A stretch of DNA of 64,000 bases from Rhabdophis nuchalis (GCA_039707465.1 CM077643.1:318189919-318253918), one strand, 5' to 3'; counted from the stretch's first letter, positions 1-10,942 are shown. The notes: generated from the letters alone by a model not told the origin. Made by a program: numbers and translations.

Positions 1-126
1 CCTTGGCAACTTGAAGATGTCCGGACTTCAACTCCCAGAATTCCCCAGCCAGCGATGCATTCGCTGGCTGGGGAATTCTGGGAGTTGAAGTCCGGACATC
101 TTCAAGTTGCTAAGGTTGAGAAACAT
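1..126. repeat. Foldback repeat, family A
   Basis: Bases 1-55 and 61-115 are inverted copies with one mismatch, around a 5-bp loop (TGCAT). The core GGGGAATTCTGGGAGTTGAAG recurs near 10980, 48400 and 57770, so this is an interspersed family. The left end may lie outside the window. The class is uncertain; a non-autonomous DNA transposon is my guess from the foldback form. Confidence 0.75.
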
Positions 127-737
127 TGCTCTAACATGTGCTGAAGCAATATGAGCACTCATCCAACAACGTTTTGAAATAGAAAATAGTTTCTCTTCAT
201 TGCTATTTTTTTAATGGTTTGTACTGTAATTATTATATAATATTGTCTTATTCGTTAAAATACATTAGCTGACTAACCAGCTACACATTTCACATTTGTC
301 TAAATTAATTCGGCTTAAAGCATTATTTTGGGGTAAAAAGTCTGTCCATTCAATACATTGGGAGGGGGTGGGGAGAACCAGGATGCCCCAGCACCCTGGA
401 AATAAATACAAAAAAGGGAACAAGTTATCTTTCCTTGAGATATAAATGAAACAGGCAGAATTGCTCACAGCATCAGTGAAGCAATATTTTATATCCCAGC
501 GTAATAGAAAGAATGATAGGCCAGATGTAACAGAGAGATTTTAGAAGGAAATATGAGAAGCACACTTTTGACCTTTTCTTTTCACTTGAGATGCACAGAG
601 GATAAGCCTGATGAAATGGTGATATAACAGTTGGGAAAGAAAACAAATAATAAAGGTTCTGAATTACTACAGCAGAGAGCTGCATAGACTGGGAATTGTG
701 AGTTTCTTTACCCCTTTGAATGCACAGAACAATACAA
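127..737. other. Unannotated AT-rich sequence
   Basis: No repeat family, conserved reading frame or RNA gene was recognised. The open frames here are short and mostly antisense to the adjoining GC-rich L1 leader. Confidence 0.5.
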
Positions 738-786
738 CTGCAGGAACTGGGTATGTCTAGTTTGATGAAGAGAAGGACCAGGGGAG
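738..786 (+). mobile_element. CR1 LINE, left piece of a copy split by L1
   Basis: These 49 bp match the RT C-terminal coding region of the CR1 copy at 15536-16275 (the stretch encoding LQELGMSSLMKRRTRG, here with small changes). The match breaks at 786 where the L1-type insertion starts and resumes at 2784. The copy is 5'-truncated at about 738. Confidence 0.85.
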
Positions 787-1646
787 GCTTCCGGTTCCGG
801 CTCCTGCGGCAACGAGCGAGCCTAGTGCTCGCTCGCCGTTTTGTTGCTTTTTCTGCCCCCCCATGGGGGCGAGCCGCCCCTTTTTGGGGGGTCTCCCGTA
901 GGGCCGGCTCGGCAGGGACACCCCCCCTCATGGCGGTGGGGGAGGCGACCCTTTTGCCGCGGCTTAGGTGAAGGAGAACATGCTGCGGGGGGTTCTCCCT
1001 TCGCCAACGGCTGTCGGCGCCATTCACTTTAATGAAGAGGGCTGAGCGGAAGAGATCGGAAGGCTTGCCGAGGCTTCAGCTGCGAGGGAGAGTGAGTTTT
1101 AAAAAGACTTTTTTTCCTTGCTGCCAGCCAGGCTGAATGGACTGGGAGGGGGGTGTTTGTTTTCAAAAAACCCCCCTCGGACTTAAGCGGCACTTTAAAA
1201 TGGCTTCTCTGGAAGAGAAAGCGGAAATCTTAAATCCGGACTGTCTCTAACAAGGGAAAGTGGTATGCGGCTACTTGCAACATTGTGTCTAGGTCTGGCT
1301 GGTTAAAAAAAAATTTATTTTTCTACTCTCTCCTCTGGGCTCTGAGATGGGCGGTGGAAAGTGGCTTTTCTTTGTCCCTGCCTGACTATTTTAATTATGG
1401 AAAATTTCCAGCGTCTTTTTACAATTGGGACTCTCTCTGGATATTAATGAAGAATTTTTTTTTGGGATTTGTGGTTCCTTTCTGGATTACCTTCGTTATT
1501 ATAACTATTGAGTTGGAAAATTGTCTCTCTCTTGGTTCCTGAATTTTACAACGTTCCAACCTTGATCTGAACTTTTGGCTCCCGGTTAGTCTCACCAGCC
1601 CCACCCTGAAAACGCCATTTTGGTGGCATTAACTCTAACAGTTAAG
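787..1646 (+). promoter_or_regulatory. L1-type 5' leader, probable internal promoter
   Basis: About 860 bp precede ORF1. The first 250-300 bp are GC- and CpG-rich compared with the AT-rich surroundings, and contain a perfect 9-bp hairpin (813-821 with 827-835, CGAGCGAGC type). The rest is T-rich. L1 leaders usually act as internal RNA polymerase II promoters; that role is inferred from position and composition only. Confidence 0.55.
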
Positions 1647-2495
1647 ATGGCTCAAGAAACAGCACTGACAAGTTTAGAACAACGGATGGCTTCTCTTGAA
1701 ACTGTTATACAAACTTTGGTTCAAGAAATTCAGGCCCAGCGGGCAGAAAACATCATTTTCAAGAAGGAGCTATTGGACACACGGAAGCAAACGCTGGAAA
1801 TCACACAGAAGACTGAAGAATTGGAAGGGGGGCTGGTGGGGGTTAAGGGAGAGATTAAAAATGTTACTAAAGAGGTTGAGGAAACAAGTGGGCATGTGTC
1901 TAGGATTGATATGGAAAGAATGACATATTTTTTGAGATTTCAGAATGTTTTTGAGCAACCTGGTGAATGCCTCCCTGATCTTATGAGCACAATTTTAGCA
2001 GACTATTTACAAAAACCTAAGGATGAGATCAGGGGGGACATTGACCTAGCCTATAGAATTAACTCAGCATATGCCAGGATAAATGAAGTGCCTAGAGAGA
2101 TACATGTGAAATTTGTTAGAGGGTCAACCAGAGAGGAAATCTTGAAGGCGCAGAGAGGGAACCCTTTAATTTACCAACAAAAAACGGTCACTATCTTGAA
2201 GCAGATTCCTAGAAAGATTCGAGAAGCAAGGAGGAAATTTTCCTTCTTGTCTAAAATTTTATTTGATCATGGGATTTGGTTCAAGTGGGTGACACCCGAA
2301 GGGATGCTGGTGTTCTGGGAAGGAGGAAGAGTGAGGATTAAAACAGTTGCTGAGGCGGAAGCCTTTCTTAAAAAACATTCCTCTGCCCTGGGGGAAGATC
2401 CAGGGGGGACGGAGGGGGCCACGTCCCTGCCCGCTGGGGGCCAGGGAGGAGAAAAAGAAGATACAATAGCCAAGAGACTTAGATCGAAAAAATAA
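1647..2495 (+). CDS. L1 ORF1p-like RNA-binding protein, 282 aa, intact
   Basis: Uninterrupted frame of 282 codons. L1 ORF1p is a cytoplasmic trimeric RNA-binding chaperone that coats L1 RNA. Visible domains: a heptad-rich coiled coil at about 7-90 (rich in L, I, E, K, Q), an RRM-like domain at about 92-172 with an RNP2-like YFLRFQNV at 94-101 and REIHVKFVR at 150-158, a C-terminal domain at about 175-250 including RKIREARRKFSFLSKI and the GIWFKWVTPEG segment, then a Gly/Glu-rich tail ending in basic KRLRSKK. There is no zinc knuckle. The start is the ATG at 1647 (purine at -3, G at +4); the frame stays open nine codons upstream but has no ATG there. The product is somewhat shorter than human ORF1p (338 aa). 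The lack of stops points to a young copy or to selection. Whether it is expressed is unknown. Confidence 0.88.
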   Translation: MAQETALTSLEQRMASLETVIQTLVQEIQAQRAENIIFKKELLDTRKQTLEITQKTEELEGGLVGVKGEIKNVTKEVEETSGHVSRIDMERMTYFLRFQNVFEQPGECLPDLMSTILADYLQKPKDEIRGDIDLAYRINSAYARINEVPREIHVKFVRGSTREEILKAQRGNPLIYQQKTVTILKQIPRKIREARRKFSFLSKILFDHGIWFKWVTPEGMLVFWEGGRVRIKTVAEAEAFLKKHSSALGEDPGGTEGATSLPAGGQGGEKEDTIAKRLRSKK

Positions 2496-2764
2496 CTTTG
2501 CCTTGATTTTCCTGAACAATTTTGCATAATATTTTCTGGATTTTTTGTAAATGTCTGACAGCATGGAATTGAGAATTTAGGTATATGTACTTGCTTTTAC
2601 CTTGTAGTGTTATGAAAAATGCTTTTTTTTTGTTATTTTTTTTATTGTGTATTTTGAGGTCTCGGAAGGGCCGACGACTCTGACGTGAATGCTCTCAAAA
2701 TTTCTTTGTATCCCTTACCCTACCCTATAGAAAAAATGTAAAACCAATAAAACTTTTTCAATAT
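2496..2764 (+). terminator. L1-type 3' region with polyadenylation signal
   Basis: T-rich 3' sequence that ends in a segment (about 2730-2755) matching the L1 tail at 7636-7656. Both share ATGTAAAACCAATAAA. The AATAAA at 2746-2751 lies 13 bp from the insertion edge. Confidence 0.7.
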
Positions 2765-3120
2765 AAGAGAAGGACCAGGGGAGACAGGATAGCAGTGTTC
2801 TGATATCTCAGAGGGTGCCAAAAAGAAGAGGGAGTCAAACTATTCTCCAAGGCACCTGGGGGCAGGACAAGAAGCAATGGATGGAAACTAATCAAGGAGA
2901 GAAGCAACTTAGAACTAAGGAGAAATTTCCTGACAGTTAGAACAATTAACCTCTGGAACAGCTTGCCTCCAGAAGTTGTGAATGCCCCAACCCTGGAAGT
3001 CTTTAAGAAGATGTTAGATAGCCATTTGTCTGAAATGGTATAGGGTTTCCTGCCTAGGCAGGGAGTTGGACTAGAAGACCTACAAGGTCCCTTCCAACTC
3101 TGCTATTGTATTATTGTATT
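2765..3120 (+). mobile_element. CR1 LINE, right piece of the split copy
   Basis: After the 19-bp duplicated target (2765-2783) the CR1 RT C-terminus resumes and runs to its stop (frame ending ...HLSEMV), then the short CR1 3' UTR with its typical GGACTAGAAGACC motif and a few TATTG/TATTATTG units. Small lesions break the reading frame near the start of this piece. Same family as 7676-8235 and 15536-16275. Confidence 0.88.
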
Positions 3121-3528
3121 GTAACTCTTGAAAACTAGATGTCTTGGTGTATTTGCACCGCGACCTTGGTTTTTTCTTAACATAAAAATGTTGCAGTTTA
3201 GATTCTGCAAATATGAATCTCCTAAATTTGATACATTTTTATTTTTAACTGTTTATTTCTAAAACTGATTCTTAAGCTATTGGCTGTTTCTGTTAACTAC
3301 TGACTATTGGTTGATTTTCAGTAATAGTTAGAATTACTTTATATGTAGCATTGATTTGGCGTAATTTTGAAAATTCTTGTTCACTGTGTGTAGATCTATA
3401 TTTCCTTCTCATTTATTTTTTCCTTCATGGCATGACAATTTGTTTTTAAATTATAAAAAGGAAGAAAATTGATGAACAAAAGTGATATGTAGCTCAATAT
3501 AATTTTTCTTTAGTGAAAACTACAATGT
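3121..3528. other. Unannotated AT-rich sequence
   Basis: Nothing recognisable. Short A/T runs only. Confidence 0.5.
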
Positions 3529-3536
3529 CCCTAGAA

Positions 3537-3896
3537 CCGTGATGGTGAACCTATGGCACACGTGCCACAGGTGCCACGCGGAGCCATATCTGAGGGCATG
3601 CAAGGCGTTGCCTTATGTTAGCTCCAGTGCATATGCATGTACTAGCCAGCTGATTCTCTGTTTTCTGGAGGGCAGAGGGAGGCCATTTTCACCCTCCCCA
3701 GGCTTCCGGAAAGTCTCCTGAAGCTTGGGGAGGGCGAACGGCCCAACAGACCTATTGGAATTCCGGAGGCTTCAGTCAGGCCTCCACGCATGCACAGAGG
3801 GGCGGAGCACAGGGGGTTGTGCGCGCATGCGCAGGAGAGGGCATTGCATTATGGGTGTGGGTACGCACCCGAGCAGAAAAACGTTCACTATCATTG
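3537..3896. mobile_element. Non-autonomous hAT, TIR type CAGTGATGGTGAACC
   Basis: Terminal inverted repeats (CCGTGATGGTGAACC left, GTTCACTATCATTG right) are flanked by the 8-bp direct duplication CCCTAGAA (3529-3536, 3897-3904), the hAT signature. The GC-rich interior has many GCATGCGC-like CpG motifs and no transposase frame. Related copies are at 30183-30494, 52605-53058 and 53081-53346. Confidence 0.85.
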
Positions 3897-3904
3897 CCCT
3901 AGAA

Positions 3905-4940
3905 CAACCGGTTAAGAGATACAATGCTATGAAACATTTCTATTATGTTCAGCTTGCTTTAAAATGACTCTTTAAAATCCTCAGTGGAACTTTTTCCAGT
4001 GGTGATAAAGCAACAAAGAAGTAGAATCAGAATGATGCTAAGTAATACATTGAACCACAAAGCATAAATAGGGGCTGAACAGAGGCTCTGTGACAAAACA
4101 GGTGATTTCAGCCCCCAGTATCACCCCACTGAGTAAAAGGAAAGACTAATAAAGAAAATGCTTCTTGATAAAGTACCCTGAAGTCCTAATGAGCAGAAGT
4201 TCCATGCTGTTGGCAGGAAAATGGAAAGGAGAAAAGGAAACCTACTGAACAGTGAAAGGTACAGCCTGGCAGGTCAGTTAAATCAGGAATTTAGTATATT
4301 CTGGTGCACTACTTTATTACTGGCTGATTTTCTATTGCACTGTAATGTGCTAGAGCATTTCCTTCTTCAGCTTTGTTTAACATTTAGGTTTTAGAGAAAA
4401 AATAAAATTGAATTTTATGAAAAGAATATTTATTGAAGTTTTCACGTTTTCTCCTTAAGATATTTTCCCATGGAAAATTATTAGTAAATTCCAATATAAT
4501 TTGAGGTACAGTAAACCTACTTATTTCTACCTGCAGTAACCAGCTCTGAGATATTGCAATATCAGTTTCACTGTTAAATGTTCAAAAGTAGATATTAAGA
4601 ATTTTCATAAACACTATTACAAGAAGTAAATGAGTGTACAGTGTTGCTGGGGTTAGAAACGATGAAAACAATGAGATGGAGCACAGCAATAAGATGACTT
4701 ATCAGCAAGCTAAAGAAAATATGGGTGAAAATAGACAAGAGTGAAAGCCTACTGCAAAAATTGATGCAATAAAATACAAAACAAGCTTGAACTTAGTTTG
4801 AATCTAGCAGCTTACATTTAGAATTTAGCCATGTGTCAAAGACATGTTTCTTATTTGATGGAGTTCATGACAGAAGATAAACTTATATGATATCTTTATC
4901 AAAAGTTTAATAGCATTTTTAAAAGGTACATCAAAAAGGG
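3905..4940. other. Unannotated AT-rich sequence
   Basis: No family recognised on either strand. Part of 4640-4940 could be further upstream L1 ORF2 decay, but no motif supports that. Confidence 0.4.
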
Positions 4941-4989
4941 ATATCTCAAGCATGAACTAAAGAACTGGAATTTCCAGCAATGCCCTATC

Positions 4990-5400
4990 GTTGTTAAAAA
5001 CAATAAAATATATCAATGGATTTGAGATTAAAGTTGATGGATTAAAATATATTTAGAGGATATTAGACACCCCAAAGAATGGACTCAAGAGGTTCGTTGT
5101 TGGAGATGTAAAAAAATAGAGATGATTTCTTGACCCACTTGTCTTGTAAATATTTGACACTTTCCTGGACTAGTATTTTAATGTACATAACTAGATTAAT
5201 GAGGAAATCTTTGGTAATGCTGAATTAAAATAAAATGGCCTTGGAATATTTCTATACTATAGCCATGAGAAATGGCTAAAAGAAGAATATTGAAAAAATA
5301 GAAAAATGATATTCCAGATATTAAAGATTGGTATTTGTAAGCTATCTGCCCCAGAAAATAAAACATTTCTCACTAATTTAAGTAATATTTTTTTGGCATG
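4990..5400 (+). pseudogene. Decayed L1 ORF2 C-terminus
   Basis: Across frame changes I read, in order, a YxTPQRM-like segment (about 5060-5085), CWRCKK (about 5097-5115), then a THLSCK-like segment and a hydrophobic stretch. L1 ORF2 proteins end with a TPxR block followed by a Cys-rich CWxC...H...C motif in this order and spacing. Several stops and frameshifts interrupt it. The call is weaker than the others because it rests on short motifs. Confidence 0.5.
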
Positions 5401-7551
5401 GATTATATGACATGTTGTATCTGATTATAACTCCCCCTCCAATATTTTAAAAGCTTGAATTTAAAAATAAAAATATGCCACGCAAAGGAAGTTTTAAATT
5501 AAAGATGAAGAACTTAGAGCTGTAGGGTTTCACTTGGTTCCTAAACCCCATTTTCTGCAGCTCTTTAGTCAGTTGAAAATCAGAAGTATGTGGGTGGTTT
5601 TTTTTGTCATTTTGTGGTAAATAATAAATCCTAAAAAATATGTTTTAAAAAGCAGAGAAATATTTTCCCCTTACAATAAAACAGAAAAGCAAAGGAAATG
5701 TTTCTTTTCACCGTTACCATCACAACACTGTATTTTGAACCCTGGCCACACAAGAGAGGATAGGATCCTTGGTGATCAAAAGATCGACCAATTTCAATCA
5801 AGGTTTGCCAAGCACAAGGAACCACCCATTTAATAGACATCACATCAGAAATGTTCACTTCACTTTCACTGTGCCATCTCTCTTGAGAGAGGTTTCAGAA
5901 TTGGTTCCCATACTGATAACTGACTTGTATAATAATGGGAAGTTGCCAAGTCTCACCTTTTTACTAAGTGATAGGAAAATTGTTACAAAGAAAATCCCAA
6001 ACTCCATGGGGATACATTAGTTCTAAACGAAAAATAGTTTAAATCGTTTTTGTAACTGTATCCAATTCTTCTCAAAAATCATTTTTACAGAACACTCTAA
6101 AAATCATCCTTGCAAAAAAGAAAAAAAAAAAGAAAAGAAAGAAAAAAATATCTCTAGTTCAGACAGCTGCCAAAGGGCCTGACATGGGGCTTCATCCAGA
6201 GACTTATAGGAGAATAAGAGAAATTTTAATATTGTGAAAGGGGCACGGAGCACACTCTAGAAATAAATATAAAAATAAATAAAGTTTTTGTTCCTACTTC
6301 CTCTAATGACAAAGCTGCATGAAGTAGAAGCTTCCGTGTTTTCACTATATCAACATATTTGCAAGAAAGAGATGGCTCCACTGTTTTGAATGAGGGCAAT
6401 AGTTGCATCCAAATGTACTTGAATAAGAATGTTTTGAAAATGCAGCAATTAAAGAATGCAGCCTTTTTAAGAGTAAATAACCAGGAAAAGTGCATACATT
6501 ATCAGAAAAAGCCAGTAAGAGGCTGAAATAGCAATAAAGTAAAATATTCTGAGGAAACCTGGAATTTATTTGCGTACAATTATTCCATTTTAGGTTTGTT
6601 ATGTGCCTTCTCTGATGACTTTTTAATTTTCAAGAAATCATCAACTTTGATAGAAGAAGCGGAATATCAAGTATGTGCAGAATTATTTGAGTACATAGTA
6701 AAGAAGCGCAATTAAAAGATAAGGGCATATTTTTTTCCTTAAGCAAACACTGCCTATCAAGGCTTTAGTTCATGTTTACTTCAGTTACTGAAAGCTAAAA
6801 ATAAAGAGTGGAACTCACTGATGTTTGGATAAAATCTCATTAATAATCTCAAAAGTAAAATTTGGGGGAAAAAGAATGGTAAATGGTTTTTCACATTAAA
6901 GAGTTGTGGTGAAAATGAGCTGCGAGATGATCTTAAAGTCATTGGAAACAATTTTTACTCTTACTCCACCTGTTTCTGTTAGTATTAACAAATAACTCTA
7001 AGCCAGTTCTTAGTTAAAACACAAACATGTATCTCATTAGACCCCCCCCAATCACTGCCATTAGTAGAGCCAGGTACAACTCTTAGGATCTTCTGTGTAG
7101 GCAACCCTTTACAAACAACTTCATCTGAGTGGGTGAGATGTCATTGATTTACAGTTTAATAAAAATCTTATCCTGCAGTATATTTGGTGAAAACATGCCC
7201 TATTAGATCAGCTTGTGGGAGGATGATTCTTTAGGCATCCTCTATAATAACATGACTTTTTCTTCCTTTTTTGTAATAAAGGTAAGTTTTCTATTGAAAA
7301 GTCTTAGTGAGTTTTCTTTTGCATACTTTGAAATATTTCAGATATAGATGAACTTCAAATCTTTGCTTCATTTAATTTCAAGGTACTGAAAAGAAGATGC
7401 GAACAATCCTGAAGTAAATGGTGGGTTAGTTTCAAATTGATAATGCATATTCTACTTAACATGTCTCAGAGCCAGTCATGTACTTTATGTGGCGGGGAAA
7501 ACATAGAAAGGTTATGGGCGTAGGAGTCCAAGGCTAGCCGTGATGCCAAAC
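5401..7551. other. Unannotated AT-rich sequence
   Basis: Contains an A/G-rich run near 6115-6150 and a C8 run near 7043. No repeat family, exon-like frame or RNA gene was recognised. Confidence 0.45.
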
Positions 7552-7569
7552 AAAAATTAAGTCAAGATC

Positions 7570-7668
7570 TGTTACAGGGGGTGGGGGTGGGGGTTGTTGT
7601 ATGTTTAAGGTTATATTTGTATGTCTTATCTATAAAAAAAATGTAAAACCAATAAAGATTACTTTAAA
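7570..7668 (+). mobile_element. L1 3' tail, extreme 5' truncation
   Basis: A 99-bp insertion ending in ATGTAAAACCAATAAA plus an A-run. It is flanked by an 18-bp direct duplication (7552-7569 and 7669-7686, containing AATTAAGTCAAGATC). The AATAAA is at 7651-7656. The 3' end matches the L1-type element at 787-2764. A G-rich run (GGGGGTGGGGGTGGGGG) near 7577-7594 lies at its 5' side. The insertion sits exactly at the 5' edge of the next CR1. Confidence 0.8.
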
Positions 7669-7675
7669 AAAAATT

Positions 7676-8235
7676 AAGTCAAGATCACGTGAAGTGTTAA
7701 CACTATTTTATAATGCCTTGGTAAGGCCACACTTGGAATACTGCATTCAGTTTTGGTCGCCACGATGTAGAAAAGATGTGGAGACTCTGGAAAGAGTGCA
7801 GAGAAGAACAACAAAGATGATTAGGAGACTGGAGACTAAAACATATGAGGAACGGTTGCAGGAACTGGGTATGTCTAGTTTAATGAGAAGAAGGACTAAG
7901 GAAGACATGATAGCAGTGTTCCAATATCTCAGGAGTTGCCACAAAGAAGAGGGAGTCAAACTATTCTCCAAGGCACCTGAGGGTAGAACGAGAAGCAATG
8001 GGTGGAAACTAATCAAGGAGAGAAGCAACTTAGAACTGAGGAGAAATTTCCTGACAGTTAGGACAATTAATCAGTGGAACAGCTTGCCTCCAGAAGTTGT
8101 GAATGCCCCAACACTGCAAGTCTTCAAGAAGATGTTGGATAGCCATTTGTCTGAAATGGTATAGGGTTTCCTGCCTAGACAGGGGGTTGGACTAGAAGAC
8201 CTCCAAGGTCTCTTCCAACTCTGCTACTGTATTGT
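7676..8235 (+). mobile_element. CR1 LINE 3' end with open RT C-terminus
   Basis: 5'-truncated CR1. The frame from about 7676 to the stop at 8162-8164 (roughly 160 codons) encodes the conserved CR1 RT tail, with landmarks LVRPHLEYC, FWSPRCRKDVETLERVQRR, YEERLQELGMSSL, NQWNSLPPEVV and HLSEMV, then a 3' UTR of about 70 bp with GGACTAGAAGACC. No catalytic RT motif remains, so it cannot mobilise itself. The open frame continues upstream through the inserted L1 tail by chance. Confidence 0.9.
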
Positions 8236-8395
8236 ATAAAACACACAAAATCATGATGCTAAACCTGCTTTTCATACTTGTATCCTAGTGCTGGGCAGAG
8301 ATACGTAAGTCATAGTTTCTGCCATTATGTTTTTATACAAATTTCATTATTTAACATGTCTAACCTGAAAAGGCTAAGTTACAGTTTCTTTTGGA
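8236..8395. other. Unannotated spacer
   Basis: AT-rich, nothing recognised. Confidence 0.5.
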
Positions 8396-8850
8396 TGTAG
8401 GAGTAGTGGATGGTTTATTCCAAGCCTATGTAAGAAGATAATATAAAGACATAACATGAGACATCAATCAAGAGCTATCCAAGAATTCTTAAGTATATAA
8501 CACAAGACAGAATCAAAGAATTTTCAAGAATACAGTAAGCTAAAGAATGAAGCACCTTGAATCTCTTCTACCAGTCAGGGAACGCAGAGATAATGTTGCA
8601 TGAACCCCTTCAATGCCAGCAACCCTGCAGCAGCCTCCTATTAGTTTTATCCCACCAGCGGGCTTTTTATAGCTTATAGTCAAATCATAATTAAGCGCAC
8701 CTGCTTTTTATGTGGCATCTCCTGAATTTTGCCAAGGACATGGAGGATAATTTTCTCTTATCTTGGAAGGTGTTGCTTTGCTGCCAAGGTTGACACCAAC
8801 AAGGTTGAAGATTGAAGAGTTCTGCCAAGAATGACGCCATCAGGGCTACA
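8396..8850 (-). mobile_element. Probable solo LTR, 455 bp
   Basis: On the minus strand the segment starts TGTAGCCC and ends CTCCTACA, giving the TG...CA ends of an LTR. It carries a TATA box (CTATAAAAAGCCC, near 8664-8676) and, farther downstream, AATAAA (near 8414-8420), as an LTR should. No gag/pol sequence is adjacent. Flanking bases (TTGGA / GAATG) do not form a target duplication, so the ends or the call may be off. The family is not identified. Confidence 0.5.
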
Positions 8851-10942
8851 GAATGTTTGTTTATGCCAGCTATGGTAAGTCTATCTCAGAGTAAAGGGGT
8901 ATCTATTTCTCAAGATTAATAAGACTGAAGATGAGAATGATCATCCTACTGTACCTGGACCTTCACAAAAGCCAAGGCAAAGCAAAGTATGATCTTTAAT
9001 GATTGACGTAAAATATTTGCTTAATTACATACTACAATCCTGAAGCTTATACGATACGAACTCATGTATAAATTCTATGTACCACACACATTTAAGGAAA
9101 TACCAACCACTATTCAATTCCCCCCTCTCAATCTTCTAATAAAAAAAACAGCAGTTCTAGACTACACTCCCATACCCAGGCCATGGCTGCAGACACCTAC
9201 ACACTGGGTTTAATTTAGGAAGATCAAGTGCCATATAACCATGACTTTTTTACAGACAGAAAAGAAGAAATGTAGAATGTTTGAAAGAAAGGTTTAAAGA
9301 AGCTCGCTAATGCATCGTGCTAAAGCAGACTGCGCTACAGGAAGCATTTGTTACTGGGTTATCATTTTTATCCCAGGGAGTATAACTACCAAGGCTGTTA
9401 TAATTCAGACAAAGTGACATTGTAATATCTCACAGAGATGTATCTTGGACAACACTCATTTAGTGACACATTACTGTTCAACCAACTAAAAATGGAAAAG
9501 AATAGCTATTCATCCTTTTGTGAATAATCATAAATGTAATAATACTTGCAAAAGGCAGCTTTACTTGGAATAGGTTATATCCTGTGACAATACCTTTAAT
9601 ATTATTAAACAACAACATCTGCCTATCCCAGGTACTTGGGAAACACTAGTTTGGTGGGCAAAAGTGCTAAATCCAGTCTAAACATCTGGTTGACTGTGTG
9701 GCAAATCATAATAGGGTTATTATTAGTATAACACCCCAATTTTACAAAACACTACCCTGCTTCGAATTATATTCTACCTTAAAATTATTAGGTCCCAATT
9801 AGGACTTGAATTATTAAGTTTTCACCAGTCCTAGACTGGAAACGTAGATAGATTGGTAACTGTAAATAGACAGAATCCAAACTTATTGTATATCACCAAC
9901 TCTAGAATCTAAGCATTTTGTAGGTGAGCATTATTGCCAGTATATTACTTCATCTCTCTCTGTAAAACAGATGTGAATGATCATCCCCTTTAAATTGTTT
10001 GCAAGCTAACAAATTAAACATTAAAACAGCCAAGTCTGCAATCCACAGCTGAGAGAGATCTTCCTCAGTGAATACATATGGAGAATACACTACCTGGATA
10101 AATGTTATTTGAGTTTTGTGTTCATTTTCCAGAAATTGCCCTCTTTATAACTAAAATTAAAAGCAAAAGCAGACATGTATTTTACATATTAAACTTATTT
10201 CCAGTCATTCAGAACTGTCCTGGGTTTTGTTGCTGCTTCAGCTTTTAGGATGATACCATAAACCTTGGCACAACATTCCTAGACAAAGTTATTTGGAAAT
10301 AAGCCATGATGATTTAAATGCAAGTGATATCTTGCAGTGATAACTTTAAATGTTAAAGTTACATCTGTTTATTTGAGTTTTGGAAACCTATTAAACTAGT
10401 TTCATTTTTTTCTCATTCAGCCTGTTGTGTTTCCATACACTTTCCTTTGTTTAGAATTCACACAGAGTAAATGACTATATAAAGGTAAAAACTGCAGAAT
10501 GTGTATTATAACAAGCAACAAAGCTCTATTTTCACACAGTTTTAGGATTTTTTTTTTTTGAGGGAAAGCATTAAAAAGCCATTGCTGTTGCAACTTTTCA
10601 GAATAAAAAACCAAAATTAAACTGGAGAACATTGAGTGGAATCTTATATGGAGACCTTACTTCCAGATAATATTGTTATAATATGGTTTATTTATTTTGG
10701 ACTTAGTATGCTGCATGAACTTAGTTGCTTGTAGTTTATTCAACAATCCATTACGAAACAACGATGGCTTAGTAAAAATTGTGAACATAGGTTATTTTGG
10801 AAAATAGCTGCCAATTTCTTGAATCCCTTCCTTGCCAGTATCCAAGTCTGCCTTACTTGTCAAGATCATGCAAAACCTTTTACTGGTCAGGGTAAATTAA
10901 CCAAAGATTTATTTCTTTCATTTCAGTGTTATGGAACCGTGT
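8851..10942. other. Unannotated AT-rich sequence
   Basis: No exon-like frame. The stretch 9605-9730 has the look of a repeated LINE 3' region (ACATCTGCCTATCCCAGG start, short tail near 9720), but I could not place it in a family. Confidence 0.4.

Larger units (their letters stand above)
787..2764 (+). mobile_element. L1-type element with ORF1 only (HAL1-like)
   Basis: A 1978-bp insertion splits a CR1. Direct copies of 19 bp flank it (768-786 and 2765-2783), and joining the CR1 halves across one copy restores the order seen at 15.9 kb. From 5' to 3' it has a GC-rich leader, an intact ORF1, and 269 bp of 3' sequence with AATAAA at 2746-2751. No endonuclease, RT or C-terminal ORF2 motif lies between the ORF1 stop and the 3' end, and about 270 bp cannot hold one. 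Mammalian HAL1 elements have this ORF1-only form; a spliced L1 RNA copied back into the genome, or an internal deletion, would look similar. Mobilisation would need ORF2 protein from a full L1. There is almost no 3' A-tail (it ends ...TTTTTCAATATA), which is odd for L1. Confidence 0.85.

Noticed and set aside
473..1032. Overlapping frames on both strands up to 184 codons
   Set aside because: Shadow frames over the CpG-rich L1 leader; no domain and no agreement with any element.
1620..1646. Upstream start of the ORF1 frame at a TTG
   Set aside because: Eukaryotic initiation at the ATG at 1647, in a good context, is more likely; the nine upstream codons add nothing to the domain layout.
7601..7675. 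N-terminal extension of the CR1 frame
   Set aside because: It reads through the inserted L1 tail by chance; the CR1-coding part starts at about 7676.
9605..9730. Possible LINE 3' region
   Set aside because: Looks like a known repeat end but I could not match it to any other copy or family in the window.
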